Of a stretch of 16,868 nt of DNA, positions 1 to 5,401 are shown in pieces. The notes beneath the pieces were generated by a model that saw only the letters and a program-made list of their open reading frames with translations, made no database searches and was not told the DNA's origin. How positions within the stretch are numbered: position 1 is the stretch's first letter; the number at the start of each line of letters is the position of its first letter. Source of the DNA: an uncultured Lachnospiraceae bacterium (GTDB taxonomy: Bacteria; Bacillota; Clostridia; Lachnospirales; Lachnospiraceae); the NCBI GenBank assembly GCA_910585395.1, contig CAJUCK010000004.1:70177-87044 (forward strand), in the 5' to 3' direction. The translations under genes and the position numbers were made by a program.

Positions 1-191
1 TAGGGTTCTCTGTGAACTGCATCATGAATCAATCCCTGTTTTATCAACAACATTTGTCCCATTATACATGACCTTCCTTTATGTGGATATGATTCATATT
101 TTTCCAAAATTTCAGAAAAAAATCCATTAATAGTCCCCTGCTGACTCTGTCTTTTTACAATTTTAATTTGAAAATACAAAATGCTCTGCAT
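1..191 (-). CDS. Unidentified partial ORF running off the left edge
   Basis: An ATG at 191 opens a minus-strand frame of 63 codons without a stop up to the edge of the window. The residues (start MQSILYFQIKIVKRQ, later SYPHKGRSCIMGQMLLIKQG) have a protein-like composition, but I recognise no family. There is no convincing ribosome binding site before the ATG. The preceding frame (196-327), which ends in GFPGELLEEYI, would join this one after a single-base frameshift near 200-205. It may therefore be the 3' part of a broken gene rather than an intact start. An extended -10 box at 280-288 could supply a transcript. An open run of this length is only mildly unusual in AT-rich DNA, so this is a weak call. 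Confidence 0.3.
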   Translation of the reverse strand, partial: MQSILYFQIKIVKRQSQQGTINGFFSEILEKYESYPHKGRSCIMGQMLLIKQGLIHDAVHREP

Positions 192-195
192 CTGC

Positions 196-412
196 TCAGA
201 TATATTCTTCTAACAGTTCTCCTGGAAAACCATGCACTGTAAAAGTAAAATAGGGCTTGGTGATTCTTCTTGTATAGATATTATACCACGCCGCTGCAAA
301 AAAGAATACAAAAAGAAACCATATTACTTACATAACACGGTTCCTTCTGTAAACTTCCCGATCTCAATTGTCATTCAACTGATATGCAGCTTTATTTATA
401 AATACTCCCTTA
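196..412 (-). pseudogene. Possible decayed coding remnant, family unknown
   Basis: One minus-strand frame over this stretch reads protein-like but is interrupted by in-frame stops at about 328-330 and 361-363. The last open piece, 43 codons (196-327), has a hydrophobic run (WFLFVFFFAAAW) followed by a polar segment ending in HGFPGELLEEYI, and it has no ATG start. The next frame (1-191) continues naturally from it if one base is skipped. The pattern of stops plus a frameshift suggests erosion of an older gene. I cannot name the family, and part of the apparent coding character could be chance. Confidence 0.22.
280..288 (-). promoter_or_regulatory. Extended -10 promoter element candidate
   Basis: The minus strand reads TGGTATAAT, a full extended -10 motif (TGnTATAAT). 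The expected -35 position (TATTCT) is poor, which extended -10 promoters tolerate. Transcription would start near 272 and run towards position 1, giving a leader of about 80 bases before the ATG at 191. Single motifs of this kind are frequent in AT-rich DNA. Confidence 0.3.
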
Positions 413-558
413 TCACAGTAACATTATTTCTCTATGAAACTGTTTCTTCCTCTTTTGTGTTTTTATTAATCTCTTTTGTAATTTAAGGATATCTGCAGAC
501 TGTGATTTCTCCTGCAGATTCCTGGCACGTATATCATTCTACATTACTTATCTTCTAT
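413..558. other. Intergenic stretch with no supported gene
   Basis: Between the small ORFs ending at 559 and the remnant below 412, the only clear structure is the stem-loop at 488-522. A minus-strand open frame of 41 codons (413-538) lacks any start codon and partly reflects the hairpin sequence, so I do not call it. An 84-codon plus-strand frame at 232-486 has no good ribosome binding site and an improbable, very hydrophobic composition. Confidence 0.4.
488..522 (-). terminator. Stem-loop after the small-peptide ORFs
   Basis: Perfect 8-bp arms ATCTGCAG (491-498) and CTGCAGAT (512-519) enclose a 13-base loop. On the minus strand the stem extends by GGA/TCC with one bulged base. It lies about 40 bases after the stop of the 57-codon ORF and 50 after the 19-codon ORF, where a transcript end would be expected. 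The following bases (TTAAATTAC) are AT-rich, but there is no proper U-tract, so it may be a weak terminator or a 3' stabilising hairpin. Confidence 0.4.
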
Positions 559-732
559 TCAGAAACTTATTCTACCATCCAAAAAGTCTCTTAAGCAATT
601 CCCATAATGCTTCACCACTTCCATAGTACATGCTCCCACCTCCACTTCATGCTGTTTGATATTTGCAAAATCACCTGCCTGCAATATCGGAAAGTCTGGT
701 CGCGCAGCAATCTCACAACTTTCTATTGCCAT
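559..732 (-). CDS. Hypothetical small protein, 57 aa
   Basis: ATG at 732, preceded by AAAGGTTAGG as a moderate ribosome binding site and only about 15 bases downstream of the likely transcription start set by the -10 box at 754-759. The product is hydrophilic, has three cysteines (residues 6, 35 and 46), begins MAIESCEIAARPDFP and ends NCLRDFLDGRISF. It has no signal peptide, no double-glycine leader and no AgrD-type pattern that I can see. It is the first ORF after the kinase gene and overlaps, in another frame, the 19-residue peptide at 572-631, which has the better ribosome binding site. Either frame, or both, may be translated. I do not recognise the family. Confidence 0.35.
   Translation of the reverse strand: MAIESCEIAARPDFPILQAGDFANIKQHEVEVGACTMEVVKHYGNCLRDFLDGRISF
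572..631 (-). CDS. Candidate 19-aa amphipathic peptide
   Basis: The ATG at 631 is preceded by GGAGGTGGGAGC, an almost perfect ribosome binding site at 7-base spacing and among the best in the window. The product is MYYGSGEALWELLKRLFGW. Residues 7-19 form an amphipathic helix: Glu7, Glu11, Lys14 and Arg15 fall on one face, and Leu9, Trp10, Leu12, Leu13, Leu16, Phe17 and Trp19 on the other. It has no signal peptide. The gene lies downstream of an AgrC/AgrA-type kinase-regulator pair and of a LytTR-like direct repeat. A role as a secreted signal, a phenol-soluble-modulin-like peptide or a regulatory micropeptide is inference. It overlaps a 57-codon ORF in another frame. I know no named family for it. 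Confidence 0.45.
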   Translation of the reverse strand: MYYGSGEALWELLKRLFGW

Positions 733-753
733 TTTACCTAACCTTTCAAGAAA

Positions 754-800
754 ATTACAAGCATTCTGGAATAAACGGTCGAATTTTGGAGGGAACGGTC
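754..800 (-). promoter_or_regulatory. LytTR-type direct repeat plus -10 box
   Basis: Two copies of AACGGTC (774-780 and 794-800; GACCGTT on the minus strand) lie 20 bp apart start to start, about two helical turns. Fourteen bases after the second minus-strand copy comes TGTAAT (754-759), a 5/6 match to -10. The -35 position falls inside the repeat and does not match consensus, as expected for an activator-dependent promoter. LytTR regulators such as AgrA and ComE bind pairs of short direct repeats spaced about two turns apart, and one is encoded at 2392-3093. Transcription would run into the ORFs at 732 and 631. The assignment to this regulator is inference. Confidence 0.55.
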
Positions 801-805
801 ATTTT

Positions 806-2113
806 TTACCACTTAAGTATAATTCTAGCAAGAAAAACTCCTTCTTTTTCTTCAAAAGAAAGATCCCCATGATTTTTCTCAACCGCTGTGCGTACATTAG
901 AAACTCCAAATCCATGATTTTCAGTATCTCTCTTTGTGGTAATTCTGCCCAATTTCTCAATATTAACAAAATCTCCTGCTGGATTGGTCAGCTCTATCAC
1001 CAGATGGCTGGTAAGCTGACGAAGCTCAAGATGAATGTATCTCTGTTCCACAGGAAGCTTTTCACATGCCTCCACACTGCTTGCCAGAAGATTGGAAAAT
1101 ATCGTACACAAATCAAAATCTCCTATGGGAATCTCCGTTGGAATACTGCCCTCCACCTTCCATGAGATCTGAAGATTTTCTGAACGAATCTGTGCTTCTA
1201 GCAGCACTGCATCCACAATCTCGTGATTTACAGTCGGCATTTTACGAATCATCTTATCAGTATGCCTGCACATGGCTGACAAATATTCTTCTGCTTTTTG
1301 ATATTCTCTGTGTTCCATGTAATATCTCAGACTTATGGTATGTGCCTGAAGATCATGGCGCATCTTTCGAGTCTCTCTGGCATTTGTCTTAACTTCCCGC
1401 ACATATTCTCTGGTAATCTGCAGATACTCATCTTTTAGTCTGCTCTCCGCCTGATACTTTTTCCGCAGTAAATCCAGTACCACTACGCCCGCCCCAAGCC
1501 CATAGAACATGGCGCTGACAATCACCATACAAGCTGTCACACAGATGACCTCACCTGTATTACCATAAACTAATACACTCATATCTTCTATGTAATACTG
1601 AACCAAAGAAGCTGCCAGACAGCAGACACTTCCAATTAGAAAATATTTAGTATGTAGATTTGTCAAAATATTTTTATATCCAGATATCTTTCTAAGCCTA
1701 TATGCCAATATTCCTACTGTTATAATGGTAAGCCCGCTCCTAATTATACGATACAAAGCATATAACTCCAAGACAGTCATTGGTTTTCTAAAAATCCCAG
1801 AAAACAATAAATCAATACACAAATATGGCATATGCAGATACATAATACTACAAATATAAATAGCAAATCTCCGAAAAATCTTTCCTTCTGTCCACAACAG
1901 CACAATTATTGGCGGCAAACAAACTCTTAATATCATGGTTATCAGGTGGCTATATCCTATACCGATATCAGTTATACATAAAGTTGCAAGAAGTATTCCA
2001 CCTACAAAAAATTTTCTATTCTTTGAAATTGGTATACAGAAAATACCACAAGCCATGACAATATTTTCCAGTACAAAAATAATATCCAATAAAATACCCT
2101 CTACTCCGCTCAT
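806..2113 (-). CDS. GHKL sensor histidine kinase, AgrC-like
   Basis: Membrane sensor kinase of 435 residues. Residues 1-215 hold six to seven hydrophobic segments with little exposed loop, the layout of AgrC/BlpH peptide-pheromone receptors. A coiled linker (about 215-248) leads to the phospho-acceptor motif MRHDLQAH with His253. The ATP-binding half has the N-box FSNLLASSVEA (Asn341) and a short GHKL G-box HGFGVSN (about 400-406). The ATG start follows AAGGAGAGG at good spacing. It is the natural partner of the LytTR regulator at 2392-3093, which phosphotransfer from this kinase would activate. It has its own promoter (2336-2364) and a leader of about 215 bases. No agrB or agrD lies alongside, so the ligand is unknown; the peptide unit at 559-800 is a candidate. 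Confidence 0.9.
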   Translation of the reverse strand: MSGVEGILLDIIFVLENIVMACGIFCIPISKNRKFFVGGILLATLCITDIGIGYSHLITMILRVCLPPIIVLLWTEGKIFRRFAIYICSIMYLHMPYLCIDLLFSGIFRKPMTVLELYALYRIIRSGLTIITVGILAYRLRKISGYKNILTNLHTKYFLIGSVCCLAASLVQYYIEDMSVLVYGNTGEVICVTACMVIVSAMFYGLGAGVVVLDLLRKKYQAESRLKDEYLQITREYVREVKTNARETRKMRHDLQAHTISLRYYMEHREYQKAEEYLSAMCRHTDKMIRKMPTVNHEIVDAVLLEAQIRSENLQISWKVEGSIPTEIPIGDFDLCTIFSNLLASSVEACEKLPVEQRYIHLELRQLTSHLVIELTNPAGDFVNIEKLGRITTKRDTENHGFGVSNVRTAVEKNHGDLSFEEKEGVFLARIILKW

Positions 2114-2167
2114 TTACCTCTCCTTCCTCACTGTAGTTCTTTGTTCTTCACTTCTATAATCTGAGAA

Positions 2168-2206
2168 AGAGTGTAAGCCCATTAAATCTTTAAGGAATTA
2201 CACTCT
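2168..2206. repeat. Inverted repeat in the kinase leader
   Basis: Perfect 9-bp arms AGAGTGTAA (2168-2176) and TTACACTCT (2198-2206) flank a 21-base spacer that can itself fold through TTAA/TTAA. It sits 55 to 93 bases before the kinase start, inside the predicted 5' leader. It could be an RNA control element, a weak terminator (on the minus strand it is followed by TTTCTC), or a protein operator. The sequence alone cannot decide. Confidence 0.5.
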
Positions 2207-2335
2207 CTGTCTTGAAACTATTTTTCTGTTCTGTCTTATAAACCTTATTATCTTATTTCATAAAGCTCAATAGAATTAATATCTTAAATTTTTTGATTAC
2301 TATTGCCTTTAATATAACTGTATTTTATGGCTTTT

Positions 2336-2364
2336 ATTATAACAAAACGTACAAAAGGTGTAAA
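2336..2364 (-). promoter_or_regulatory. Promoter of the AgrC-like kinase gene
   Basis: On the minus strand TTTACA (2359-2364) and TATAAT (2336-2341) are 17 bp apart, and the -10 is extended by TGT directly before it. The predicted start near 2329 leaves a leader of about 215 bases. A short dyad, AAGGT-GTAA-ACCTT (2355-2368), overlaps the -35 box and could be an operator. The kinase can thus be transcribed separately from the regulator gene that ends at 2392. Confidence 0.65.
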
Positions 2365-2391
2365 CCTTGTTTTCATATGTGTTGACTTCAT

Positions 2392-3093
2392 TTACCTGGC
2401 CCAATTGATAATATATTTACGATAAGAATCTTTCAATTCTCTCCCTCTTCTTCTGCTGATTGGGATTTTGTCACCGTTACACATACAGATATATTCCTCC
2501 ATCTTTTGTATATTTTGAAAATTTACAAGATAACATTTATGACATCGGAAAAAGAAACTGTCTTTCAGTTGTTCCTCCCACTGTCTCAGGCTTCTATTAC
2601 AGAAATATCTGCCGCTGCTGCTCACCACACGGCTATATTTATCATCTGACTCAAAATAGATAATATCTCTGACTTTAATGACAAACTCTTTGTCAGCGCC
2701 TTTTATCACCAATCCTCTATTTTCCCTGACATCTTCTGAAATCCGGCTCAAATATTTATCTAGTTCTTCCTGAACAATTGGTTTATGCAAAAATCCATAA
2801 ACATTTCTTCCAAAGGCTTCAGACATTGCTTCCAGATGATTGGTAACAAAGAGGATTTTAATATCTTCACTGGCTCTGCACAATAAATCTTTTAATTCAA
2901 TGCCTGTCATCCCCTCCATCTCTATATCCAGAAGCAGTATATCCGTAGATCTATGCTGTTCCACAAAGGAATCCCCAGATTCATATTCTCTGAGCTGATA
3001 CTCTATTTCTTTTTCTGTAAAATACTGTTCGATCATCCTGCAGACATCTTTTCTACATATAATATCATCTTCACATATTCCAATTCTTACCAT
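2392..3093 (-). CDS. LytTR-family response regulator, AgrA-like
   Basis: Response regulator of 233 residues. The receiver domain (about 3-120) has the acidic pair Glu8-Asp9 and Asp10, the phospho-acceptor Asp56 in ILLLDIEM, Thr84 in FVTN and Lys104 in LHKP. Residues 128-230 form a LytTR DNA-binding domain with the typical FFRCHKCYLVN segment and the basic run ISRRRGRELK. The ATG follows GAGGAG. LytTR proteins of the AgrA/VirR/ComE group activate peptide, bacteriocin and virulence genes from paired direct repeats, and such a pair lies at 774-800 just past the partner kinase gene. Unusually, the regulator gene comes first and is separated from the kinase by 278 bp. Confidence 0.93.
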   Translation of the reverse strand: MVRIGICEDDIICRKDVCRMIEQYFTEKEIEYQLREYESGDSFVEQHRSTDILLLDIEMEGMTGIELKDLLCRASEDIKILFVTNHLEAMSEAFGRNVYGFLHKPIVQEELDKYLSRISEDVRENRGLVIKGADKEFVIKVRDIIYFESDDKYSRVVSSSGRYFCNRSLRQWEEQLKDSFFFRCHKCYLVNFQNIQKMEEYICMCNGDKIPISRRRGRELKDSYRKYIINWAR

Positions 3094-3123
3094 CTTTTCC
3101 GCTCCTCACCTGTACTTCTTTTC

Positions 3124-3152
3124 ATTATATTTTAAGGGTGATTTTATGTCTA
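3124..3152 (-). promoter_or_regulatory. Promoter of the LytTR regulator gene
   Basis: TAGACA (3147-3152) and TATAAT (3124-3129) on the minus strand are 17 bp apart: a perfect -10 and a 5/6 -35. Transcription would begin about 25 bases before the ATG at 3093. A dyad at 3184-3203 and a heptamer array at 3204-3231 lie just upstream. Confidence 0.7.
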
Positions 3153-3183
3153 TACGAGTTTATACAAATTTCCAGCGTGCAAT

Positions 3184-3203
3184 TCGCGGATTTGAATACG
3201 CGA
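3184..3203. repeat. 20-bp imperfect palindrome upstream of the LytTR promoter
   Basis: TCGCG (3184-3188) and CGCGA (3199-3203) flank a centre that contains ATT and AAT in inverted order, making 16 of 20 positions symmetric. It lies 32 bp upstream of the -35 box. The GC-rich arms stand out in AT-rich surroundings. It is an operator candidate with unknown ligand. Confidence 0.4.
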
Positions 3204-3231
3204 TAAATACTTAAAACTTATAACTTATAAC
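3204..3231. repeat. Four tandem heptamers
   Basis: On the plus strand four successive 7-mers read TAAATAC, TTAAAAC, TTATAAC, TTATAAC; the last two are identical. The array abuts the palindrome at 3184-3203 and lies 52 to 79 bp upstream of the LytTR gene -35 box. It may be a binding-site array or simple AT-rich drift. Confidence 0.4.
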
Positions 3232-3267
3232 AAGCTTTTTATGTCTGCTGTGATAAGAGACACTTCA

Positions 3268-3321
3268 GATTAAGAAAGAGGATATCCCTCCAGTCATTTC
3301 GTGACTTTTGAGACACCCTCT
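3268..3321 (-). terminator. Terminator of the ATP synthase operon
   Basis: On the minus strand AGAGGGTGTC pairs with GATATCCTCT (plus-strand positions 3312-3321 and 3277-3286) as a 10-bp stem with two G-U pairs. It encloses a second small hairpin, AGTCA-cgaaa-TGACT, and is followed by TTCTTAAT. It begins 31 bases after the atpC stop codon. Placement and structure fit an intrinsic terminator, although the U-tract is imperfect. Confidence 0.65.
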
Positions 3322-3351
3322 GTTTTTGGTTTCTTTCAGAAAATATGTTTT

Positions 3352-3747
3352 TTATTTTACATGCAGACGAACCAATGCTTTTTTTAAAGCAATTTCAGCA
3401 CGTGCCACATCAATTTCCGCACTATGGCTGCGCAGGCGTTCTTCCGCCCTTGCTTTCGCTGCCTCAGCGCGCGCCACATCAATTTCGTCCGGCCATTCTG
3501 CAATTTCAGCAAGAAATGTTACTTTCTCACCAAGAATTTGAACAAAACCGGCATGAACTGCTGCTTCTTTTTTACTTCCTGGCTCTGTAATCGTAACAAT
3601 TCCAGGAGCCAGTACAGTAGTCAGAGGAATATGATGCTTATAAACTCCCATCTCTCCATCCACAGAAGTGAATTCCACCATGGAAGCTTCTCCCTCATAA
3701 AACACTCTATCCGGTGTAATAATCTGCAACTGAAAATTATCTGCCAT
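3352..3747 (-). CDS. atpC: F-type ATP synthase epsilon subunit
   Basis: Central-stalk epsilon subunit of 131 residues, a usual length. Residues 1-85 form the beta-barrel domain (start MADNFQLQIITPDRVFYEGE, with GEMGVYKHHIPL), which binds the gamma subunit and c-ring. Residues 87-131 form the two-helix C-terminal domain that can inhibit ATP hydrolysis in this family. EIDVARAE occurs twice (about 88-95 and 111-118), and the DNA copies match at 21 of 24 positions. The ATG follows AGGGGGTGG, 11 bases after the atpD stop. It is the last gene of the operon, followed by the terminator at 3268-3321. Confidence 0.97.
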   Translation of the reverse strand: MADNFQLQIITPDRVFYEGEASMVEFTSVDGEMGVYKHHIPLTTVLAPGIVTITEPGSKKEAAVHAGFVQILGEKVTFLAEIAEWPDEIDVARAEAAKARAEERLRSHSAEIDVARAEIALKKALVRLHVK

Positions 3748-3758
3748 GTGTCCACCCC

Positions 3759-5150
3759 CTATTTCATACGGGCGCGAACTTCATCAATGGAACCTGCATT
3801 CAGGAAATAACTTTCTGGAACATCATCATGTTTTCCTTCCAGGATCTCCTTAAATCCACGAAGCGTCTCTGTAATTGGTACATATTTTCCATCCAGTCCA
3901 GTAAACTGTGTTGCCACAAAGAAAGGCTGTGACAAGAATCTCTGCACTTTTCTGGCACGGTTAACGATAAGCTTATCATCTTCAGACAATTCATCCATAC
4001 CAAGAATTGCAATAATATCCTGCAGCTCCTTGTATCTCTGTAAAATCTCCTGAACGCCGCGCGCCACTTCGAAATGTTCCTGACCCACAACACGAGGATC
4101 TAATATACGTGAAGTAGAGTCCAGAGGGTCTACTGCCGGATAAATACCAAGTTCTGCAATAGAACGCGACAATGTGGTTGTTGCATCCAGATGAGCAAAC
4201 GTAGTTGCCGGAGCTGGGTCAGTTAAATCATCCGCCGGCACATAAACTGCCTGCACAGAGGTAATAGATCCATTCTTTGTAGAAGTAATACGCTCCTGAA
4301 GCGCACCCATCTCTGTCTGAAGAGTAGGCTGATATCCCACCGCTGAAGGCATACGTCCTAATAACGCAGATACTTCTGAACCTGCCTGCGTAAAGCGGAA
4401 AATATTATCAATAAATAACAGCACATCTTTTCCGCCTTTATCACGGAAATATTCTGCCATGGTAAGACCAGTCAATCCTACGCGCATACGAGCTCCAGGG
4501 GGTTCGTTCATCTGGCCAAACACCATACATGTCTTATCTATAACACCTGATTCTTTCATTTCATAATAAAGGTCATTTCCTTCACGGGTACGCTCACCCA
4601 CACCAGTAAATACGGAATATCCCGAATGTTCTGTGGCAATGTTATGAATCAGCTCCTGAATCAGCACGGTCTTACCTACTCCGGCACCACCAAACAGACC
4701 AATCTTACCACCTTTCTGATAAGGACACAGAAGATCAACAACTTTGATTCCAGTCTCCAGCATTTCTGTGGAGGTTGCCTGTTCTTCAAAAGTCGGTGCT
4801 TTTCTGTGAATGGGCATCCGCTCTACATTGGTGGGAGGAGCAATCTCATCAATTGGTTCTCCCAATACGTTGAACATACGCCCAAGGGTCTGTTCGCCAA
4901 CCGGAATGGTAATGGCAGCTCCAGTTGCTTCTGCATCCATTCCACGGACCAGTCCGTCTGTAGAACCCATGGCAATACATCTCACCGTATCATCACCCAG
5001 ATGCTGGGAAACCTCCACCACCAGTTTTTTCCCATCTTTTAAGGGAATATTGATGGCTTCATTGATTTCCGGCAGGCTGCCCTCAGAAAACTTGATATCC
5101 AGGACTGCTCCGATAATCTGAGTGATCTTACCTATATTCTTTTCTGCCAT
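3759..5150 (-). CDS. atpD: F-type ATP synthase beta subunit (catalytic)
   Basis: Catalytic beta subunit of the F1 head, 463 residues. The P-loop is GGAGVGKT (154-161), the catalytic glutamate is Glu186 in GVGERTRE, Walker B is LLFID (244-248), and the DELSED-loop (DELSEDDK) lies in the C-terminal domain where the gamma subunit is driven. The start at 5150 (MAEKNIGK) is chosen because GGAGG lies six bases upstream. An in-frame GTG at 5228 would add 26 residues, but its ribosome binding site touches the codon and the added residues are not family-like. The 251-base gap before it, with three hairpins, is unusual for an atp operon. Confidence 0.98.
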   Translation of the reverse strand: MAEKNIGKITQIIGAVLDIKFSEGSLPEINEAINIPLKDGKKLVVEVSQHLGDDTVRCIAMGSTDGLVRGMDAEATGAAITIPVGEQTLGRMFNVLGEPIDEIAPPTNVERMPIHRKAPTFEEQATSTEMLETGIKVVDLLCPYQKGGKIGLFGGAGVGKTVLIQELIHNIATEHSGYSVFTGVGERTREGNDLYYEMKESGVIDKTCMVFGQMNEPPGARMRVGLTGLTMAEYFRDKGGKDVLLFIDNIFRFTQAGSEVSALLGRMPSAVGYQPTLQTEMGALQERITSTKNGSITSVQAVYVPADDLTDPAPATTFAHLDATTTLSRSIAELGIYPAVDPLDSTSRILDPRVVGQEHFEVARGVQEILQRYKELQDIIAILGMDELSEDDKLIVNRARKVQRFLSQPFFVATQFTGLDGKYVPITETLRGFKEILEGKHDDVPESYFLNAGSIDEVRARMK

Positions 5151-5220
5151 AATTTCCTCCATTCTGTGCGCTTTTTTGCACAAATAGGTAGTTAGTGAAA
5201 AAATTGACGAATTTTTCCAC
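5128..5220 (-). CDS. Possible 30-aa leader ORF overlapping atpD
   Basis: A GTG at 5220 lies seven bases after AAGGAG, the best ribosome binding site in the atpG-atpD gap. The frame (start MEKFVNFFTNYLFVQK, end NYGRKEYR) runs 30 codons and stops 23 bases inside atpD, in a different frame. The hairpin at 5195-5220 begins exactly at this GTG. It could couple or tune translation of atpD, or simply be chance; the product resembles nothing I know. Confidence 0.22.
   Translation of the reverse strand: MEKFVNFFTNYLFVQKSAQNGGNYGRKEYR
5163..5183 (-). repeat. Hairpin just upstream of the atpD ribosome binding site
   Basis: On the minus strand TGTGC and GCACA (or the overlapping GCGCA) pair around an A-rich loop, directly before the GGAGG that serves atpD. 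In the mRNA this could affect access to the start site. Confidence 0.35.
5195..5220 (-). repeat. 11-bp hairpin in the atpG-atpD gap
   Basis: Plus-strand arms GTGAAAAAATT (5195-5205) and AATTTTTCCAC (5210-5220) form an 11-bp stem with one G-U pair and a four-base loop. It is AT-rich, so only moderately stable. It lies 45 to 70 bases before the atpD start. Confidence 0.5.
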
Positions 5221-5248
5221 TCTTTCACTCCTTATAATTCTAAATCTG

Positions 5249-5268
5249 AACCTGATTTGCTTCAGGTT
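5249..5268 (-). repeat. Perfect 7-bp hairpin in the atpG-atpD gap
   Basis: AACCTGA (5249-5255) and TCAGGTT (5262-5268) pair perfectly around a six-base loop, about 100 bases before atpD. No U-tract follows on the minus strand, so it is not a minus-strand terminator. It may protect or define a processed mRNA end. Confidence 0.5.
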
Positions 5269-5401
5269 AAACATTTTTTCATCTTTATAGAAATACACAA
5301 TATTCCAAAGATGCTTTCTATGCAGATGGTCTCCTGCTGCTGCAGTGTCTTTTATAAGGACCGATCTGCAATAAATAACAATATCAAAAAATACACTGTT
5401 T

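Noticed and set aside
196..327. Frame ending in HGFPGELLEEYI considered as an AgrD-type signal precursor
   Set aside because: It has no start codon, no cysteine or serine ring motif and no AgrB partner. A decayed gene fits better.
232..486. 84-codon plus-strand ORF
   Set aside because: No good ribosome binding site, an odd mix of basic and very hydrophobic residues, and antisense to the better-supported minus-strand features.
656..1165. 169-codon plus-strand ORF
   Set aside because: Most of it is antisense to the 3' half of the AgrC-like kinase gene, and the residues look like a shadow translation.
2284..2391. 35-codon minus-strand ORF directly after the LytTR regulator stop (start MKSTHMKTRFTPFVR)
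   Set aside because: Considered as an AgrD-like or signal peptide. It has only a weak ribosome binding site, no cysteine, and contains the strong promoter of the kinase gene inside it.
3241..3268. Second hairpin TGTCT/AGACA downstream of the atpC terminator
   Set aside because: Only five base pairs with an 11-base loop; likely chance next to the stronger terminator.
5151..5228. 26-residue N-terminal extension of atpD from an upstream GTG
   Set aside because: The ribosome binding site abuts that GTG, the extra residues are not family-like, and the ATG at 5150 has a well-spaced GGAGG.
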